Positions 1 through 10,767 are shown, counted from the stretch's first letter. The stretch: DNA of 64,000 bases from Hypholoma sublateritium FD-334 SS-4 (GCA_000827495.1 KN817533.1:361936-425935); one strand, 5' to 3'. The notes: a model not told the origin generated them from the letters alone. Translations and numbers: made by a program.

Positions 1-3000
1 CGGATTTGTAGTCGTTATTGTGCTGCATCTCGGCGGACGATGTGCGGATAAGAACTGGTGGTTTGAATTATGTGCTGACTATCTAAACACGGGTGGTATT
101 TAAATATCTAGCGAGGGCGGTGTTGTAGGAGCTGTAGTACAGAGGCAACGATGGACGTTGTCAGTTGGACGCGAGCTGTAGTGTAGTATATGAGATCGCT
201 TTCACAATAATGTGGTTGGTCCTTGTACGTTGTACGTTGTACGAAGGTACCTCGATGTTACGAGATGCTTTGCGTTCGCTCGAGGTGGGGGTGAAAAAGC
301 AAAAGGGTGCAGAGAAGCGCGCACCGAGGTTGAGTTTATATACACTTAAGGAAAATATTCCACAGCGAGTCAGTGCTTCGTGAGTCATGCATTTAGTAAG
401 CACTATGAACATGCTATTCCTGCTCTGTCGTAGAAAGTGGCCTTCGAATCGACGGGCGCCTATCAGAGGGTACGCGCGTGATCACGATTGTTCGAGAAGG
501 CGCGTGCTTGTGCTCGATGGTATAGGGCCCGAGCGTGGCTGCTGATTCCACTGTGTACAGCGTGCGCTGTCCTGCGCTGTGAGCTCGCGAACGCCACTCG
601 TTTTCCGATGAAAGGCAGTGAAATAAGCCCGCTGCCCTGAAAAAATGCTGCCGTGCACTAACCCCCCCCTACTCAGAGCTTTGTTGGGCAAGGCTCTCTG
701 CGCTGCGCGCGCGGTGCCGTTTGCTGCTGTTCGGTTACAATTTCGCTGGAGGCGCTCCGGCGCATGCCTACTTAGCGATTATTTTTAGAACTTGATGATG
801 ACACCTGCAGTATACAGCTATTTCATTCGCACCCTACCGCTGGTGCTGCTGCACCCGGATGGCAGAATAAGCTCCTTAAGATAGATTTCGGTATGGTCAA
901 CAGTTAGTATCCGAGTCAGAATATCTCCCGGACGCTGACTCCAATCTGACTCGGACAGATGGCCAAATATGCCCAGACTGTCATGTTCAAAATTTAGACG
1001 CGACGCGACGAGGTATCACGTGAAAATGAACAACAATCACGGGACGCCAACGCGTTGAACTTGCGAATGTCAGTTCGAACTTCGCTTTCAATGCCAAACC
1101 ACCACCCTCCGCCGCCATTTCTGGTGCCATTTACGCTATACAAAGCGCTGGATACAGTGCGGTCCATACTAGATGGGACGCGGTCCAGGGCACAAACGAC
1201 ACGCGGCATGTACTCTGAGTCATCTCTAAGTACCTCCGTACCTCTGACCACTGCAAAAAGCCTTCGCAGCAGCTCAAGTGCATGTCCACAGAATCAACTT
1301 GAAGTGCGCAGCAGGACTAATGAAGCTATCCTCAGACTCTGGCCTATGCTCTGTGCGCAGCTTGCCAGCGCTGTACAGTGCCTATTTCTCGTGCCGTCTT
1401 ACATGCTCTTATCTTCGCAAAGCAGCCCAGTGCCTTCTTGTACATCTCTTGCTGGGGCCCACCATCTAGTTCGAATCTTCCGACCCGTCGTTAACGGTTA
1501 ACCTATTAAAGTGGTTCCTACCCCAGTCTCAGCGCATCAATGAGTACGGGAAAACGAGCATTAATTTCTACCTGCTACTAATCGGAGCGTGTGCCCGGCG
1601 TCGCGGGCTTCTTGTATTTATTTCGCATTTATGCAACATTTATGTCTTCTGTGGCGCACCTCCGAGTCCGATCGGCGATGTACGTAGGAGGCCGACGGCG
1701 CGGCCTCGCGCGATGCGACTACGACGTAACGACCTAGTACGACCTCCATTCTCCGGCAGACACGTGTGCGCGCGCGCTTGGCGTGGAGATGCATCTACAT
1801 CGCCCGGCGCTTGTAGCGCAGCCGCCGCGAGTTTACCGCCCCGACGGGCGGCGCGTGGTGCTGAAGCGGGTGGGCCCAGCACGATGTGTCTGCGCACGGC
1901 GCAAGCGAGCCTTCCCGCCAACAGCAGTCTTCGCCGCCCTTCGAACGCGCGCGGATTCTGGGGGTGCACGGGGCGCGTTCGGGTGTGTATTCAATGGGCT
2001 GTAGATCAGATACACGCCTCACAGGAGATGGCGTGTAGTGTAGGCCCCGTCGCTGAGGTATGTCACTCGAGTCCGGATCTACACGTTGGGTTCCGGGCAC
2101 CTATCCTCAAACACGCGACGTACCGAGTATTACCAGAATACGCCTCCAGACGAGGTACCCATTCCAGATCCAAATTAAATACCTTGAGGATCGGAAGCGA
2201 ATCACTCCGCAACTGCACGAGCTGTATTTGCTTGCTGATATTTTAAATAATTAGACCCAAGGCCAAACTTGAATTTCCCCTTGTCGAGGAGGCGTTCGAT
2301 AATTTTAATAACTACAACTATCGTAATATGCCGATTCCGTATGTTCTATGGGTGTATTCAATCAGCTCTGGTTTAGCTTTGGGGGAGATCTACTTAAGTT
2401 CTTGGTGAAGAATGGGCGCTTTTACGTGCCCGCCGCGTCCGCAATGCCTACTGCCTGCAGCGGCCTGGCGTGCCCATGGACGCTGCAGAATGTCGCGCGC
2501 GTATCCCATGGCAAGAGCCGTCCATTTCCTTTCCTGCGCGTCGTACGTACGCCTCCTGAACGACGCTCTACGACGCTCCGCGGACTTTCTCGATCTTTAT
2601 ATCCTCTTTCGTGACGCCAGGGGAGTCGACTTCGCGTCGTGGCGCGTGCCTGGTGCCACGAACATCGAGAGTCTCAATGGTATGTTGCGTAGCGCGGCAT
2701 CGTAAGGTCCCGTTCGACATCGCGCAGGAAGATGGGCAGGACGTCCGCCCAGCAAGACGTTCCGGTCCGCAGCTAGGAGGCGGCGCATTTTCTCAACCTT
2801 TCGGTGGTGCGGGGGTGCATACGTAGATGGGAGGAATTTTATATCATTCCAGGCGTCGTGCGCCTCCACAGGCACACTTAGAATGTAGTAAGTCCCTAGG
2901 TGATGTTATATGCGATGAGGTTCCGCTGCAAACATCGTGCAATTCTCCTCGAAGTCTCGCTCGCATTCCGGTATCATTCAGAAAGTGTGCGAGCTGTATT

Positions 3001-3082
3001 TCAGCGCTTTTATCGCCAATAAAACCTCGAGCGTCTATCAATTTGGCTTCGAACACTTCCTGCATCTGCAATCCAAGGGTTC
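1..3082. other. Intergenic, no recognised gene
   Basis: No ORF here resembles a family I know, and no convincing exon chain was found. The stretch is mixed in composition, with GC-rich islands around 1.65-2.0 kb and 2.4-2.8 kb. Open frames in those islands are arginine- and alanine-rich on both strands at once, as expected from GC-rich non-coding DNA. A minus-strand frame at 2597-2875 is somewhat more protein-like but matches nothing I recognise. Confidence 0.5.
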
Positions 3083-4573
3083 ATGCGCTTCACCCTCAGC
3101 ACACATGGCAAAATTACCACCCTGCTCCTGGCATCCGCCGTGATCGCCTCAATTGCAGTTGAAACGCGCGGAAGCCTGGAGTTATACGATATCAACATCG
3201 CCGTTGAGCCAGACGTCACATTGGCCAGAATCGATGCGAACGCCTTCCCAGAATCTGACGGTGCTGTCAATACGCTCTGGATGCAAATGGGCGCAGCTGT
3301 GGATACCCACACGCCAGCCTATGCACCCGCGCAGGACAACACGCCCGTGCGTTTCTGGCGCGGGGGCGGTGGCGGCTGGCGTGGCGGAGGCGGTGGTTGG
3401 CGTGGCGGCGGCGGTGGACGAGCGGGTGGCTGGCGCGGCGGACGGAGTGGCGGACGCAGCGGCGGGTGGCGCTTCCCCGGATCTGGGAGGGGATCCCGTG
3501 GCGGCTGGCGTCTCCCATGGTCCCGCGGGAGCTCCTCGCGCTCCCGTCCACGCTTTAGTCGCCCGCGCGCGCGCCCGTCTTCACGCGCACGGCGCACATC
3601 CCGTCAAACATCCCGCATACCAGGGCGCCAGTTCCCCCGTGGCCGTCGCTGGTTCCCGCGTAGGACCGCCCGGCGTGCTTCCCGTCCTATTACACATCGT
3701 CGACCGACCACGCGACGGGCGCGCCATGCACGTAAGCGCCCGACGCCGCAGCGCCCTCGTCCTCGGAGCCCTGCACGTACGCGTCCGGCTCTGCTGCGCC
3801 CTCGCCCTAGGAGCCCTGTACGCCGCGCACCGCGCTCGCAGAAACGCGTACCACGACGCAAGCCCCGCCGGCGCCCCGCGCGCAAGCCCCGTAAGCGCCC
3901 AGCGCGCAAAAGGCGTCGCCGCCGCTACGGCGTACCGCGCACGCCACGCGTCCCGCGCCGTTTCCCTGGTCGACGCGTTGGGCACCCATCGCACCGCGCG
4001 CCAGGCCGCCCGAGACGGCGTGCTCCTCGTCGGCCCCGGCGTCGACCGTCGCGCCGCAGGCGCCGTCGTCCGTCGCGGAAACGCCGCCGCTACGGGGCCC
4101 CGCGCAGACCGCGCGTACCTCGTACCCCGCGCGCCCGACGCCCCCGTGTTCCGCGTAGGCGCCGGCGGCCCTCGCGTAGGCGCGGCACTCGCTATGGACT
4201 TCCTGCCCGCCGACGTCCGACACGCAGGACGCCTCGCCGTCCGCACCGTGGCTATGGGAAGCCTGTGCGTGTGCGCCCTATACGCCGTATGCCCCGCAAG
4301 CGATATGGGTACAAGTTCCCGGCCACCCAGCGCCCCTCGCGTCGCGCGCCTCGTCGCGTACATCGCCGCGTGCACAAGCGCGGACGCTACCCCTCGCTGG
4401 TGTTGTACGCTATGCGCGCCGGCGATCCTTCTGCAGACAGATTCAACCCCGATGTCGAGAGCGACGCGTGCTCCGTTGTTGAAGTAGCCATGCGCGTTGA
4501 TATCGAGGATGGATTTCGAGGATCAGGCTGGGAGATGACCGTGACAAGGAGCACGAGAGGACGCGAATCATGA
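3083..4573 (+). CDS. Secreted arginine-rich low-complexity protein
   Basis: Intronless frame of 496 aa. A hydrophobic stretch (LLLASAVIASIAV, about residues 13-25) follows a basic start, which fits a signal peptide. Residues about 30-90 form an ordinary mixed segment. Then come glycine-tryptophan-arginine repeats (WRGGGGG several times, about 92-120), and then some 300 residues dominated by Arg, Pro and Ala with RRRR, RKRP and PRRP runs. The last 60 residues return to normal, partly acidic composition. I know no family with this order. The general plan (signal peptide, charged blocks, very basic centre) resembles the neighbouring gene at 5488 but the sequences do not align visibly. The signal peptide and the return to normal composition at the end argue that the frame is real, although GC-rich DNA can keep Arg/Pro frames open by chance. 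Its role is unknown. Confidence 0.6.
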   Translation: MRFTLSTHGKITTLLLASAVIASIAVETRGSLELYDINIAVEPDVTLARIDANAFPESDGAVNTLWMQMGAAVDTHTPAYAPAQDNTPVRFWRGGGGGWRGGGGGWRGGGGGRAGGWRGGRSGGRSGGWRFPGSGRGSRGGWRLPWSRGSSSRSRPRFSRPRARPSSRARRTSRQTSRIPGRQFPRGRRWFPRRTARRASRPITHRRPTTRRARHARKRPTPQRPRPRSPARTRPALLRPRPRSPVRRAPRSQKRVPRRKPRRRPARKPRKRPARKRRRRRYGVPRTPRVPRRFPGRRVGHPSHRAPGRPRRRAPRRPRRRPSRRRRRRPSRKRRRYGAPRRPRVPRTPRARRPRVPRRRRRPSRRRGTRYGLPARRRPTRRTPRRPHRGYGKPVRVRPIRRMPRKRYGYKFPATQRPSRRAPRRVHRRVHKRGRYPSLVLYAMRAGDPSADRFNPDVESDACSVVEVAMRVDIEDGFRGSGWEMTVTRSTRGRES

Positions 4574-5007
4574 AGTTTTAGATAGGTAAATAGTGACCTC
4601 GTTATAATCAAAAAATACATCGTGTCGAAAAAAAATACGTTGTGTCGGTGCTCGCTGCTGAGAAATGGATAATTGATATCCGATACGAAGGCCATGAAGC
4701 AGAGAAAGCGCTCACGAGCGATGAGCATATCAGTCTTGCACAGTATTCTGGAACGCGCCCATATGTTGTCCTTACAGAGGTAGTGCGAGTACTCGTCGTC
4801 CTTGCGGTGCCGTTCAATCGGTATATCCACGCGTATTGGAGCCGCCGTGTTGGCTGCGCACGGCTTGCAGATGACTTCAAGAACATTATATGGAATGGCA
4901 ATCACATAGAATTCCTGAGCGCGTCTTAGCTGTTTGCTAGCTACGTTCATTGAACTGCATCTCCCACACAGATCACGAGTCCATCGAGACAGAAACGTGA
5001 ACGGCGG
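4574..5007. other. Intergenic, nothing recognised
   Basis: Contains only a minus-strand open frame that overlaps the 3' end of the upstream gene. No repeat, RNA gene or recognisable coding region was seen. Confidence 0.45.
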
Positions 5008-5402
5008 ACTGGCGCCACCAAGCGGCGCCCCAAGAAAGGTACGGACGAGCATTGAGCGCGTTGTAAGGCACCATGTAGCGTGCGAGCTGAATTCTGCGGG
5101 CGACTTGTTGTGGTTGAATTGACGTCAGTAATGCCTGGTTTGCGCGAAGCTTAATGATTGCGTACATATTCTTTCCGTGAATCACACATGCCGCAATATG
5201 CTCATGCGTCTGCACGCAGATCCAGGGAGCACGCTGCATGAAAATTCAGGTGTTGGTAGACGAATAGGAGACGGAACAGGGTACCCACCGATATGCTGCA
5301 TTTTCTCCCAGCAAGCTATCGCCAGTGCCTGCCCACCGACCGTTTGTTCGATTTGCTTACTCTTCATTTCTACTCGCAGTATTCGCGCTGTGACCCAGCG
5401 CC

Positions 5403-5409
5403 TATATAG
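5403..5409 (+). promoter_or_regulatory. TATA box of the charged secreted protein gene
   Basis: TATATAG lies 79 bp upstream of the ATG at 5488. The surrounding 30 bp (GCGCTGTGA..CAGCGCCTATATA) is conserved in the duplicate at 16,996-17,002, which supports it as a functional core promoter. Confidence 0.6.
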
Positions 5410-5487
5410 CCTACACACAAACATAATTAGTTCTCAGTATCCACTCGGACACTACTCGCCTCTCACCCGAACACAAAACAACACACC

Positions 5488-6486
5488 ATGATTTTCGCCA
5501 CTACCAAGGGCAAGTTCACCGCCCTCATCCTCGTTGCGCTGCGCGTCGCCTCCGTGTCCGCCGCCCCGGCGCCAGCGGTCATCGCGGTCTACGACGCGGC
5601 TGATGCCATCTCGGAAGGCTCCTTCGCAGCGCACGCGGCGCCTGTCGTCGACGCTAGCGTCATGTTCCCGAGCGACGACACCACGGAATGGGCTGACATA
5701 TCCGCCGTCGCAGCCGACGCGCGTGTCGTCACGCTCGAATACGCTGACGCGGACGACGACTCGCTCGAGGACCTCGGCTTCAAGGCCCGGCGTCCCATCA
5801 GCCGCCCCAAGTCCCCAAAGCGCCCCATCCCGAAGCGCCCCACCCCCAAGCGTCCCACCAGCCGCCCCAAGTCGCCGAAGCGCCCCAAATTCCCCTCGAA
5901 GTCCAAGCCCCGCACTGGCATCCGTCTCCCCCCGCTGCGCATCCGCGTCCCCCTCCCCCGGATCAAGATCCCGGGCCTTGGCCGGCTGCCGCTGCCCGAG
6001 CACATCGACATCGGGATCGCGAGCAAGGGGGGCAAGAAGGGCGGTAAGAGCGGTAAGGGCGCTGCGCCGGGCGGCAGGAAGCCCCTGGGCAGCGACCCGC
6101 GGACGTGGTCGCCCAGCGCGAAGGGAAAGGGCAGGGGGGCCGTCGACGCGCCCCGCACGCCCCGCGGCGGTAGACCCGCGTCGCAGGTCGCGCAGCGCAA
6201 AGGCAAGGGGCGCACGTCCTGCGCGTGCGCTGAAGTGGTCATTGTGGAGGAGTTCGACCTCGAGAACACGGATTTCGTCGGGGACGAGATCGAGATGGGG
6301 CAATTTACCGTCGAGGCCGTCGCTGACGATGGTGTTGATGTGGAAGTCGAAGACATGATCGCTGATGATGAAGCTGCCGAAGACGAGGAGATGGACACTG
6401 GGCTCGCAGACGAGGAGCATGACTTCGGGACGGAAGAATTCAACGACGTCGAGTTCGCCTTCGAGGAATTCGACGATGCAGTCTAG
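5488..6486 (+). CDS. Secreted charge-segregated protein
   Basis: Intronless frame of 332 aa. Residues 1-24 are a clear signal peptide (ALILVALRVASVSA, cleavage likely before APAPA). The mature part has three zones. The first is an acidic N-terminal segment rich in Asp/Glu (about 30-100). The second is a basic centre with SPKRP and PKRP repeats (about 105-145), a hydrophobic LPPLRIRVPLPRIKIPGL stretch and Gly/Lys-rich KGGKKGGKSGKG (about 180-195). The third is a strongly acidic tail from about residue 255 to the end. One CAC pair sits near residue 248. I know no family with this order, and it is likely disordered and polyampholytic. The start is fixed by the signal peptide and by conservation in the duplicate at 17,091. 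Confidence 0.8.
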   Translation: MIFATTKGKFTALILVALRVASVSAAPAPAVIAVYDAADAISEGSFAAHAAPVVDASVMFPSDDTTEWADISAVAADARVVTLEYADADDDSLEDLGFKARRPISRPKSPKRPIPKRPTPKRPTSRPKSPKRPKFPSKSKPRTGIRLPPLRIRVPLPRIKIPGLGRLPLPEHIDIGIASKGGKKGGKSGKGAAPGGRKPLGSDPRTWSPSAKGKGRGAVDAPRTPRGGRPASQVAQRKGKGRTSCACAEVVIVEEFDLENTDFVGDEIEMGQFTVEAVADDGVDVEVEDMIADDEAAEDEEMDTGLADEEHDFGTEEFNDVEFAFEEFDDAV

Positions 6487-7523
6487 AGCGATAACGAAGC
6501 TGCTTTCCTCCCTCCATTTCTCCTCGTTCTTGTTTCACAGACTGCGGGATCAATGCCGTATTCGCACAATATCAGAGCAGGTGATGAGTGAAAGGAGCCG
6601 GGAGAGTGTGTCAAATACGTCGGGAGGTGGCTGCAGACCGATGTACTGTCGAAGTAGTTCAGTGATAGGAAGTAATACAGCGATGCGGGCGTTCTACCCA
6701 CCTCTCGGTCTCCCTGTCTTATGCCAGCCTCCATCGGAAGATTCAGAGAGCGTACCTGCGCCCAGGTCTGAGCTATCCCGACATCGTCCATTGTGGAGCC
6801 GTGTACGTCAGAGCAGCGCGCTTTAACAGAGAGCCCGGTTCAGAGAACGCAGCGCCAATGCATCGAGTGCTCTTGGTTAGTCGACTGTGCCAGGTCAAGC
6901 AGTGGGTCCGACGGTGGCAGGTGCGCCTGATGTGGGCAGACTACGGAGAAAGGGCGATGGAGGCTATCCAGGCCACTTGCTGAATGAACGCGGTAGACGC
7001 CGGGAAACATATAGGCAACGTTGTTGTAAGATCTGACTTGGACAGCATGAGGGCGTTAGGAGAGGTGAGGAGTGAAGGAGATCGAAGAGTCGTTCAAGTT
7101 ATCATCGAAAGGACGCGACGATGACTAATACGACCAAAAAATGTGGGAACGTCTTCGGCGATGTCCGGCTGTGTAAACGCCCAAGCATCCTGAACCGTAC
7201 TACAATTTGCACATAGACGAGCTGCGTTTAAGATGTAGGCTCTTAGGAAACCAATATAAGTATTACATTGCGATTCAATGTACTTAATATAATGCTTTTA
7301 TAAACTGCTTTGTGGCAGGTCCTGCGCCTCACGTTAACAGACAGTGCTCGCTCAGGGGAAGAATACCATTGGTTCAACATCGGTCGCGATTGCGTACAGT
7401 CACGAACTCCGGTAACGAGCCAATTCCAAGTCCATTCTACTGAAAATTACTGAATCGATTTCTTGTCGATTTCTGTCTTTTATGGTTTGTATCGAAAGCT
7501 TCTTGCCGAAGCTTCGTAATTGT

Positions 7524-8552
7524 TCATATAACATCCTGAGCTAAGCACCAAACAGGAAGCATGCCAAATTTGCTTGGGAGCTCCCCGTATCCCTTCGTGG
7601 TAAAACCTATGAAGTTATAAAATGCGGCCTATATTTTTTGTGTGAATCTGGAACGAATCATGGTTGGGATTGTTTTACCGTTTCTTTGCTTGTTGCGCAC
7701 AAACCGACAGTGTTTGGGGATAGTACCTATGGTGGGCAGTGAGCGGGCTCGTGATCATGAAAGGTTCATATTTAATGTATAGCGGTATACATACCTGCTT
7801 TATCTTTTCCTGCGTGAGTGTGGTTGCATATCCTTTCCCTTGATGGTCCGGGTCGGTAGCAAGAACGTTAAGCCACCATGAATCCATCGCAGTCTAATAT
7901 TCAGCATAAATCAATTGTCACGGATAATACAGGGTGCTCAGTGACCTTCCCGAGCACCTTTGGCACGTATTCACTCATGAAGCGTCCATACTTGAAGTAA
8001 CAAGTCAGATAGTGATGTTGTAAGGTCAAAAGAAAGAAATCACTTGGTCTTTCCACCAGACTTTTGTCTCTCCGTCCAATTCTTTCATCAGATCGTTGAA
8101 GCCTTTGCTGCGCTGGACCTCACTACAAGAGGATGTATTAGGTACCGCGAATATCCAAAAATAACGCCAACTCACGAACTGAAAATTGTCTGCCCGGGCG
8201 CAAACCAAAGCGCCATAGAAAGCATTTCTTTGTTTCTGTTTTCCATGACATACAGCTCCCCTGCCAATGCGCCGGCTCCTACCATTGATTGAAAGAGGAG
8301 ATCACGCAAATCCTGTCGCCCTCCCAACATAATCGCTGTTGCCTGGTCTTTATTAGACGCAGCCGTGAGCTGACTGTTTGCGCATGTAGGAACTATCATT
8401 TACGGTGTTCGTATGCCCGTGAGCACAGTATGACTAACTTATCCATCTCCTCCTCTGACCCAAATCCTTGAGATGACTTAAATGTATAAAAAAAGAGGGC
8501 CGCGTCACGCACCTGTGATGTCTTGAATTTTTCGGATTGCAACATCGGCCAT
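7524..8552 (-). CDS. GNAT-type N-acetyltransferase
   Basis: Multi-exon gene on the minus strand. Exon 1 (8552-8513) starts MADVAIRKIQ and ends at a GTGCGT donor. Exon 2 (8466 to about 8404) reads GFGSEEEMDKLV. The next exon carries GGRQDLRDLLFQSMVGAGA and ELYVMENRN, then VQRSKGFNDLMKELDGETK, then YGRFMSEYVPKVLGKV. The diagnostic exon has NVLATDPDHQGKGYAT, the acetyl-CoA binding motif A (Q/R-x-x-G-x-G/A) of the GNAT fold. The last exon ends PVWCLAQDVI followed by a stop. Such proteins transfer an acetyl group from acetyl-CoA to an amine; the substrate is unknown. The exon 2-3 join could not be brought into phase with certainty, so that part may be altered. A decayed inverted copy lies at 19,964-21,019 with the same exon order. 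Confidence 0.7.
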
Positions 8553-8585
8553 GGTGTACAGCTGTTCCACGTATGCACCGCCGTC

Positions 8586-8593
8586 TTATATAG
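8586..8593 (-). promoter_or_regulatory. TATA box of the GNAT gene
   Basis: On the minus strand this reads CTATATAA, about 35 bp upstream of the ATG at 8552. The same box and spacing occur in the decayed copy (19,927-19,934, ATG at 19,964), together with the conserved ACGTGGAACAGC between box and start. Confidence 0.55.
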
Positions 8594-8872
8594 GCCAGTA
8601 TTTGTGGTTCCTATAACGAGCTGAGAATGATTACATGCTCAAATTTGCTGTGCGATTACTTATCTGTTCATCAGTCAACTAATCAGCGCGAGAAAAAATC
8701 CTTGATCAATGAAAATTCCTGGCCGTCGGAAGCGCTGTACCTCAGGCTGTGTGACTATTGGTACTACTTATAATAGGATGTGTGTGCTTCTCAAGATATT
8801 GATACAATGATTGTTTTCGGAGCGGAGGAAGTACTTCTTTCCAAATTTATGTGCTTAAAAACTCCATGGTGG

Positions 8873-8886
8873 GCGCTGAGCGCTGA
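8873..8886 (+). promoter_or_regulatory. Shared upstream motif, UstYa-side copy
   Basis: GCGCTGAGCGCTGA lies 120 bp before the ATG at 9006. It is a tandem pair of GCGCTGA. The identical 14-mer lies on the minus strand at 10,754-10,767, upstream of the small peptide gene and in the same orientation relative to transcription. This could be a binding site for a common regulator; that is inference. Confidence 0.35.
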
Positions 8887-9005
8887 GTACTGATCGAGAT
8901 CTCCAGGATCGCGGAAACACAGAATCTGCGTGCATTTGAATGAGCCACGGTAAGAAGTTTGAAGGTCATAATGGGAATTCAGCCCATTACAAGCCTTTCG
9001 AAATC

Positions 9006-9714
9006 ATGGTCATCCTCTACTCAGACTCGAAAACACCTTCGAGTCGCTTGCTCATCGCAGTTGCAGCCACTTCCGTTTTACTGACCATATCCATTATTCA
9101 GTTTATATCTCTGATCACGGAAAATGGCTCGGAGTGGTGGAAACAGCCATACCAGGTCGATCGTAAGCCTCATGCTAAGCATTTCATTAATTGGCGTCGG
9201 AATAAATATTGACTGTACAGTGGATCGAGGTGATGGGTATCCCGAGGCCTTCCCACTCGAACTTTCCAGTGTTCGCCTTCATGTTGAAGAGAGCGTACAC
9301 TACGCACTCGATGCTCCCGAGGCGTTCGAAGAGTGGGCAGAATTGCAACAGCGCATCCCAGGAGCGGGAAGCGTACGCTTCGGGCCTTCACACCGCTATT
9401 TTATCCTCCCGATGTTCCACGAGCTGCACTGTATCGAGAACATGCGGGACGAGGTACTAGGTCAGGGTATAAACCGCAATAAAAAAATGGTTGGGTGGGG
9501 TCATGTACAACACTGCGCAAACTACCTGCGCCAATGGACGCTGTGCCGCGCAGACCTTACACTTGAGCGTGGCGACTTTGCCGAGCGTAACTTTACGTGG
9601 GACCGACAAGGAGCCACCCATCAATGCCGCGACTGGCGTGCGGTGTTCGACGCAGTCCACTCAGACTGGAAATCATGGGTCGACTACTGGCGTGTCGAAA
9701 AGTTGTGGCTGTAG
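9006..9714 (+). CDS. UstYa-like (DUF3328) membrane oxidase
   Basis: Two exons, 9006-9162 and 9221-9714, joined in phase (GTAAGC donor, TACAG acceptor), giving 216 aa. Residues about 12-40 form one transmembrane helix (LLIAVAATSVLLTISIIQFI). The lumenal part carries both hallmarks of the family: HELHC (in MFHELHC) and HVQHCANYLRQ, with the following LCRADLTLE and a C-terminal CRDW. In UstYa-type proteins the two HxxHC motifs are essential and the enzymes oxidise or cyclise ribosomally made peptides in the secretory pathway. Both motifs are intact here. An in-frame upstream ATG at 8940 would add 22 residues, but 9006 gives a normal family N-terminus. Neighbours are a small secreted peptide gene and a second family member. 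Confidence 0.85.
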
Positions 9715-10203
9715 GTTGATGTTGGTTTGATTCTTGCGGTTGCCTGACTGATGATATTTCCAGTAACATCGACCTCGACAATCATACCTGGACTTGATCA
9801 GTGGAGGAAAAACAGGGATATTGTTGGCATATTTTCGGCAAGAAAATGTTGACAAAGGTTTAAACACTGGGTGTTAGAATGCAGATGGGCCACTCCGACT
9901 ATTTTATGTATACATATTCACGTTATTCAGTTTGTTAGAATCAGCCGGTTGCGAGCCTAACATTTCACAAGGCATTCGCTTCTGAGGCCGCTTCTCCAAA
10001 TGCCATCACGCTAATACAAATACAAATAGTACATCATTTGCTTATGTTTTTTGTCTTGACCACATCTTGGGCAAATCAATGGACCAACTTCAAGTAAGTA
10101 CAGACAGTAGGAACACTTCTGTAGCCCGCCTAGGTTTTCCCTCTTAGTATAGTGACTTGGCGTACATATAATGTCAACATGATTCTCCGCTCGCACTCTA
10201 CAT
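9715..10203. other. Intergenic between convergent genes
   Basis: Lies between the 3' ends of the UstYa-like gene and the minus-strand peptide gene. AT-rich; no gene or repeat seen. Confidence 0.5.
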
Positions 10204-10510
10204 TCACTTTACATTACTTAATTCACGAGCCGGAGCAAACAATGCTGTATCAGAGGCGGGGTCCTTCGCATCTTGTTCTGCACAGGTCCAATGAGTGTGA
10301 GAGCTTTCAACAGTATGTAGCAGAGTGGGCCGTGTCATGCATTGTGCCGTTTACGGTGCTTACCTTCGCTGCCCACGACTCTAGGTTCTGGATTTTACTT
10401 ATATGAGTATATGAACTAGTTTTAAGTAAGATATAGAGCTTACCTTTAACAGGGACTGCCGAGACAAGTCCAATGAGGACAGCAGTAAGGATTAAGGAAG
10501 GCAGCTTCAT
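10204..10510 (-). CDS. Small secreted peptide, 54 aa
   Basis: Three small exons on the minus strand, 10,510-10,444, 10,387-10,364 and 10,277-10,204, join in phase with GTAAGC donors at both introns. The product is 54 aa. Residues 1-19 are a signal peptide (MKLPSLILTAVLIGLVSA, cleavage before VPVK). The mature part is short, hydrophilic and without Cys, and ends FAPARELSNVK. It has no repeated core and no clear dibasic (Kex2) site, so it is not a classical ustiloxin-type multi-core precursor. Its position between two UstYa-like genes makes a precursor or a secreted signal plausible, but this is inference. Alternative splicing choices exist: using the first AG after intron 1 would give an early stop. 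Confidence 0.5.
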
Positions 10511-10753
10511 TAGGAGTTGAACGTTGAATGTTGTGTCAAAGTGGCTGCGTTAATTTTCAATTGGTGCACAACTCGTTTCTGCAGGCCAGTATTTATATGT
10601 AAACCAAATTCTGTCTATGATCTAAATATTGAGATATTCTTCCGCATCTTCACAAGTCTTCCAGTGTTGTCCTCTGAGAATTCTCTATAAATAATTTCAC
10701 CGAACTATTAATAGCTGGCCTCTGCCGTCTGATCAGGACCCGGTATTCAATAT

Positions 10754-10767
10754 TCAGCGCTCAGCGC
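10754..10767 (-). promoter_or_regulatory. Shared upstream motif, peptide-side copy
   Basis: On the minus strand this reads GCGCTGAGCGCTGA, 244 bp before the ATG at 10,510, identical to 8873-8886. A third partial GCTGA unit precedes it. Confidence 0.35.

Larger units (their letters stand above)
5008..7290 (+). repeat. Segmental duplication, copy 1
   Basis: About 2.3 kb that aligns over its length with 16,632-18,985 in the same orientation. It includes the promoter region, the complete coding region of the charged secreted protein and about 800 bp of 3' flank. Shared landmarks are the AAGCGGCG block at the left edge, the TATA box, the AACATCAGAGCAGG-type 3' flank and the CCTGAACCGTACTACAAT block near the right edge. 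The copies differ by substitutions and small indels, so the duplication is not very recent. Confidence 0.85.
8553..9005. other. Intergenic between divergent GNAT and UstYa-like genes
   Basis: Divergent promoter region. It holds the GNAT TATA box and, at 8873-8886, a 14-bp tandem motif (GCGCTGAGCGCTGA) that recurs upstream of the peptide gene at 10,510. Nothing else was recognised. Confidence 0.5.

Noticed and set aside
1640..2246. Overlapping GC-rich frames on both strands
   Set aside because: Arg/Ala-rich in all frames, no splice signals, no family match.
3581..4375. Long minus- and plus-strand frames across the arginine-rich gene
   Set aside because: Shadow frames produced by GC-rich Arg codons; only the plus frame with the signal peptide has a sensible beginning and end.
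4387..5052. Minus-strand open frame of 221 aa
   Set aside because: It overlaps the 3' end of the arginine-rich gene and, at its start, the duplicated promoter region. It has no family resemblance and no promoter. Some central stretches look protein-like, so I cannot exclude it fully.
5452..6443. Minus-strand frames of about 284-322 aa across the charged gene
   Set aside because: Mirror of a strongly biased coding sequence; the plus frame has the signal peptide and is conserved in the duplicate.
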